Assembly (NCBI GenBank): GCA_903927005.1
Contig: CAIYLH010000095.1
Location: 1 to 36,184 of the forward strand
From: an uncultured Pseudomonadota bacterium
GTDB lineage: Bacteria; Pseudomonadota; Gammaproteobacteria; Steroidobacterales; Steroidobacteraceae
Length of the DNA: 36,184 nucleotides
Direction: 5' to 3'
The first letter of the stretch is position 1, and each line of letters opens with the position of its first letter. Below the pieces are notes generated by a model. The model was not told where the DNA came from, searched no databases, and worked only from the letters and a program-made list of their open reading frames with translations. The position numbers and the translations under genes are program-made. Shown piece after piece: positions 33,707 to 36,184 of the stretch.

Positions 33707-34127
33707 CTTGGATATCGGAGCAATGTGAACGTGTCCGCGGATCGCCCGGGCCACGCAGGCGCCGATGGCGGATGCGCGGTTGTCTGGATCGTGCGGGCGT
33801 GGAAGGCGGGCGACTTGGGGACGCGGTGAGTGCCTTGGCTCGCCCACTGCTTGCGGAATTGGTAGGGGTGCCAGGATTCGAACCTGCGACCTATACGTCC
33901 CGAACGCCTTCGCACACCCCTTCGAGGTGACAAAATTACTCTGTCTGCCAATAGGTTATCACAAGGGTGGGCTCAGGTAGGCCCACCTGGTACGCCAGAA
34001 ATCGGCAATGCAGGCAGGTGCCGATCCGTGAGGTGTATTTCTAACATATGGAAATTCTGTTGAAATATAAACTAAATAAGCTACAGTTTCCGAATATTAG
34101 AAACTATGGCTATAGAGGGTTTGGTAT
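33707..34127. other. AT-rich spacer before hipB with a tRNA-like element
   Basis: No protein gene seen. It holds the tRNA-like sequence (33860-33921), then from about 34030 a strongly AT-rich segment unlike the rest of the window. That segment has a half-operator-like CATATGGAAATTC (34045-34057) and an inverted repeat GTTTC/GAAAC (34086-34090, 34100-34104). This is the expected place for the hipB promoter and operators. TTTCCG (34087-34092) and TATAGA (34111-34116), 18 nt apart, are a weak promoter candidate. Confidence 0.5.
33860..33921 (-). pseudogene. D-armless tRNA-Pro(CGG)-like sequence
   Basis: Read on the minus strand, this 62-nt stretch folds as a tRNA that lacks its D-arm. The 5' acceptor AGGGGTG pairs perfectly with the 3' CACCCCT, followed by ACCA. 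The anticodon arm is AGGCG-TTCGGGA-CGTAT with one mismatch and one wobble pair, and its loop is the tRNA-Pro(CGG) loop. The variable loop is AGGTC. The T-arm is GCAGG-TTCGAAT-CCTGG, with four of five pairs. Only 5 nt (TGCGA) separate acceptor and anticodon stems. It is probably a tRNA gene decayed by integration or recombination; a functional shortened RNA cannot be excluded. Confidence 0.65.
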
Positions 34128-34145
34128 ATGGAGAATTTCCATATA
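34125..34145 (+). promoter_or_regulatory. HipB operator-like palindrome over the hipB start
   Basis: TATATGGA, 5-nt spacer GAATT, TCCATATA form a perfect 8-bp-arm inverted repeat that includes the hipB ATG (34128). HipB proteins repress their own operon by binding short inverted repeats, so this is the probable operator. A related half-site, CATATGGAAATTC, lies at 34045-34057. The SD GAGGG is at 34115-34119. Confidence 0.65.
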
Positions 34146-34406
34146 TTAGAAAGACAGGCGGGCTCGTTGGTACAGCTAGGGGGGCTGATTCGCCAGCGAC
34201 GAAAGGCCAACGGCCTCCGGATTGATGACGCCGCCGCACTGTGCGGCGTTTCCGTCGGATCGCTCTCTCGCCTCGAAACCGGCAGCGCTGCCGTGGGTGC
34301 AGACAAGCTCATCCAGGTGCTTGATCGACTCGGGCTCACTCTGCTGGTCGTCGAGAAGGAGCACTTGACGTCGATTCTTTCGGCGGAAATGCGGAGCGAA
34401 CCGTGA
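34128..34406 (+). CDS. hipB: HipB-like XRE-family antitoxin
   Basis: 92 aa with SD GAGGG 8 nt upstream. The Cro/C1-type helix-turn-helix spans about residues 17-71: LGGLIRQRRKANGLRIDDAAALCGVS-VGSLSRLETGSAAVGADKLIQVLDRLGL. It would neutralise HipA by forming the HipA-HipB-DNA complex and repress the operon through the palindrome at its own start. The hipA start overlaps its 3' end by GTGA. Confidence 0.92.
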   Translation: MENFHILERQAGSLVQLGGLIRQRRKANGLRIDDAAALCGVSVGSLSRLETGSAAVGADKLIQVLDRLGLTLLVVEKEHLTSILSAEMRSEP

Positions 34407-35701
34407 GCAGCCACACGCTCTCTGTTCATGATGGCGGCGCTCGAGTGGGCACCTTGGGATATGAGTCCCTCGATGAGAGGTTCTCCTTCGAATACGACGC
34501 AAGCTGGTGCGCGAGGCCCCACGCCTATTCCATCTCGCCGCACATCACGATGTTCGCTGATCCTCCGCCTTCGGGGACCTTAAGGCGGTTCCTGGATAAC
34601 TTGCTGCCCGAGGGCAGAGCCCTGGATGTGGTCGCGACCACGCACAAGGTTTCAAAGAACAACCTCTACGGGCTGATTCGCGAACTGGGTCGAGAGACCA
34701 CAGGGGCGCTGTCATTCACTGCGGAGGCGGAAGCTCCAAACGAGGCCGAGACAACGCGCAGGGAGATCACGCGCCAGGAGCTGGCCATGCGCATCGCTGA
34801 GCGCGAGCAGCTCCCATTTTCAGTTTGGGACGGGCGAGTGCGGATGTCGATCGCGGGCTACCAGGACAAGCTCGCGGTGTATCTGGATGGCGAACAGATG
34901 TTTCTCGGTGAGGGCCAACTTGCTTCGACGCACATTCTGAAACCAGAAACTGCAGAGAATAGACTGCCTCTGTTGGTTGCCAACGAGCACTATTGTATGT
35001 GCTTGGCGGGCCGCCTAGGTCTACGCGCGGCGCCCGTGACGATACTGCGACTACCTGCTCCGGTATTGGTTATCGAACGATTTGATCGCGAGCGTACGGA
35101 CACGGGTGTCCGGCGCCTACACATCATTGACGCATGCCAGGCGCTCAACGTTCCTGTGGCATACAAGTACGAGCGCAATTTCGGCGCTGGTAGAGCCGTG
35201 CAGCATATTCGCGACGGCGTGAGTTTCGAGCGCTTGTTCTCAATCAGCGAGTACACGGTGCGGAAGGCCGTGACACAGCGCGACCTACTGCGCTGGGCGT
35301 TGTATCAGTACCTGATCGGCAATGCGGACGCGCACGGCAAGAACGTTTCTTTCTTCTGCACGCCTGAAGGACTTTCACTGGCGCCATTCTATGACCTCGT
35401 GAGCGTTGTGCAGTACCCCGGTCTGGACCACGAAATGGCGATGGCTTACGGCGACGAATTCGTACTCGGGGACGTACGTCCCTATGACTGGGCGCAGTTC
35501 GCGCACAACACCCGCACACCGAGCGCATTGCTCAAACGGGAAATGCGCAGAATGGGAAAGATGGCAGCCAGTGAGGCTGAGGCACAGGCCGAAGAAGCTG
35601 TTTACGACGAACAGGAGCGCACATTCCTAAAGGGCATTTCCCGATTCGTTGAACAACAGGGTCGCAAGCTCGTAGAGGCAGCAGAATTCGATGCGATTTA
35701 G
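34403..35701 (+). CDS. hipA: HipA-family serine/threonine kinase toxin
   Basis: 432 aa from GTG 34403 (GTGA overlap with hipB). The N-subdomain has FLDNLLPEGRALDVVA and LIRELGRETTGALSF. The P-loop-like autophosphorylation segment is MSIAGYQDKLAVY with Ser149. ATP-binding Lys lies in STHILKPE, RFDR follows, the catalytic NADAHGKNVSF contains Asp309, and the Mg-binding YDLVSV Asp comes next. All residues needed for kinase activity are present. E. coli HipA phosphorylates glutamyl-tRNA synthetase and causes persistence; relatives target other tRNA synthetases, so the target here is open. Length and gene order are the classical HipBA type, not split HipBST. Confidence 0.95.
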   Translation: MSSHTLSVHDGGARVGTLGYESLDERFSFEYDASWCARPHAYSISPHITMFADPPPSGTLRRFLDNLLPEGRALDVVATTHKVSKNNLYGLIRELGRETTGALSFTAEAEAPNEAETTRREITRQELAMRIAEREQLPFSVWDGRVRMSIAGYQDKLAVYLDGEQMFLGEGQLASTHILKPETAENRLPLLVANEHYCMCLAGRLGLRAAPVTILRLPAPVLVIERFDRERTDTGVRRLHIIDACQALNVPVAYKYERNFGAGRAVQHIRDGVSFERLFSISEYTVRKAVTQRDLLRWALYQYLIGNADAHGKNVSFFCTPEGLSLAPFYDLVSVVQYPGLDHEMAMAYGDEFVLGDVRPYDWAQFAHNTRTPSALLKREMRRMGKMAASEAEAQAEEAVYDEQERTFLKGISRFVEQQGRKLVEAAEFDAI

Positions 35702-36035
35702 GAGGCGCATGAATATCTGGCTACGAATGCGCAACAACCACCTCGGCGCGAGTGTGCCACTCGTTCCGTAGCCATTGCCTCCCAACCTAGGGCAGACGTC
35801 TCGACCACCGCGTTTATGCTTTTCCCAATAGCGGCGGTTGGTATGACTTGGGCTACGGAAGCGCAGGGACGCGCTGACCCCGCTGCGACAGTTGCGCCAG
35901 CACAAGGAGCTGCGGCCAAGTGTTTAGGGCTCATGCCGCGCTCGTTGCCGGGCTGCAGTGGATCGTTCGATATCTGTACGAACTGGGCAATTTCTCGCGT
36001 ACGCCGCAGCAGGTGGCGCAAGTTAAATCGCGCCA
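35702..36035. other. Decayed sequence between hipA and the transposon remnant
   Basis: No intact gene. A 20-codon frame starts at ATG 35709 behind a consensus GGAGG and ends at a TAG, possibly the stub of a lost gene. Between about 35860 and 36060, two different frames look protein-like (a Leu/Arg/Gln-rich stretch, then one containing LVAGLQWIVRYLYELG), as if an older gene had frameshifted. I cannot name the source. Confidence 0.35.
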
Positions 36036-36184
36036 ATGCGCGAGACTCCAATCCCGACAGTGACTCGCACGCTGCGCTTCAAGATCCGCCGCGAGTCCTC
36101 TCCGTGGCTTGAGGCTTCGGAAGATCGTGAATACGTATCAGACTATCGTCGTGGGCGATGTGAGCAGCGTGAAGCTGGTCAGGA
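36036..36184 (+). pseudogene. TnpB-like gene remnant with internal deletion (runs off the edge)
   Basis: From ATG 36036 the frame reads TVTRTLRFKIRRESSPWLEA, the usual N-terminus of TnpB proteins of IS200/IS605-family elements. Just after PWLEAS a second frame takes over and reads IVNTYQTIVVGDVSSVKLVR, which corresponds to a segment deep inside TnpB (the VVGDVSS region next to a RuvC catalytic acid). About 200 residues are missing between the two and the frames differ, so the gene is dead. The window ends inside it. Assignment rests on recognised family patterns only. Confidence 0.55.

Noticed and set aside
33765-33980. Short + strand protein frame ending in GYHKGGLR near the tRNA-like element
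   Set aside because: The frame reads through the tRNA-like sequence; such frames are commonly produced by tRNA genes and are not real proteins.

Overview
The window is GC-rich, densely coded DNA from a proteobacterium, most likely a gammaproteobacterium. Supporting signs are a perfect HexR-type operator at zwf, a SirB2-family protein, a DUF4404-family protein and single-chain SdaA. The species cannot be named from the sequence alone. Genes are tightly packed with many 4-nt ATGA/GTGA overlaps up to about 28.3 kb. Beyond that the DNA is looser, partly AT-richer and accessory in character.

Region 1 (about 330-10,760, + strand) is one long operon-like block. It opens with what I read as a cyclic-di-GMP-I (GEMM-I) riboswitch at about 333-428. 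Then come a TlpA-like redoxin, a small secreted coiled-coil protein, two large exported TPR proteins, a small exported protein, an ExbB/TolQ/AglR-like channel subunit, two consecutive ExbD/TolR-like subunits, a TonB-like protein with an AgmX/PglI-type C-terminus, and a SirB2-like membrane protein. The set resembles the motor and trans-envelope parts of the myxobacterial Agl/Glt gliding machinery. A c-di-GMP-sensing leader in front of a proton-motive-force-driven envelope machine of unknown cargo is the most interesting system here.

Region 2 (10,763-28,296) is mostly housekeeping. It holds an EamA exporter and nitroreductase; zwf (glucose-6-phosphate dehydrogenase) with a HexR palindrome at its start and a possible 48-aa gene behind it; a divergent ppc (phosphoenolpyruvate carboxylase); sdaA with an unknown membrane protein; LOG, DUF4404, GNAT and polysaccharide deacetylase genes; then, on the minus strand, an alpha/beta hydrolase, a hydantoinase/oxoprolinase-family protein, a Cys/Met-metabolism PLP enzyme with an EamA exporter, an FmdB-like protein and a 39-aa membrane microprotein.

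Region 3 (about 28,300 to the end) is an accessory zone. Two decayed tRNA-Pro-like sequences in the same orientation (28,562-28,612 and 33,860-33,921) bracket a truncated CheB fragment, an orphan hybrid histidine kinase and an AbiEi/AbiEii toxin-antitoxin pair. A HipB/HipA module follows, and an internally deleted TnpB-like transposon gene runs off the right edge. Both toxin-antitoxin operons carry strong inverted repeats at their 5' ends that look like autoregulatory operators.
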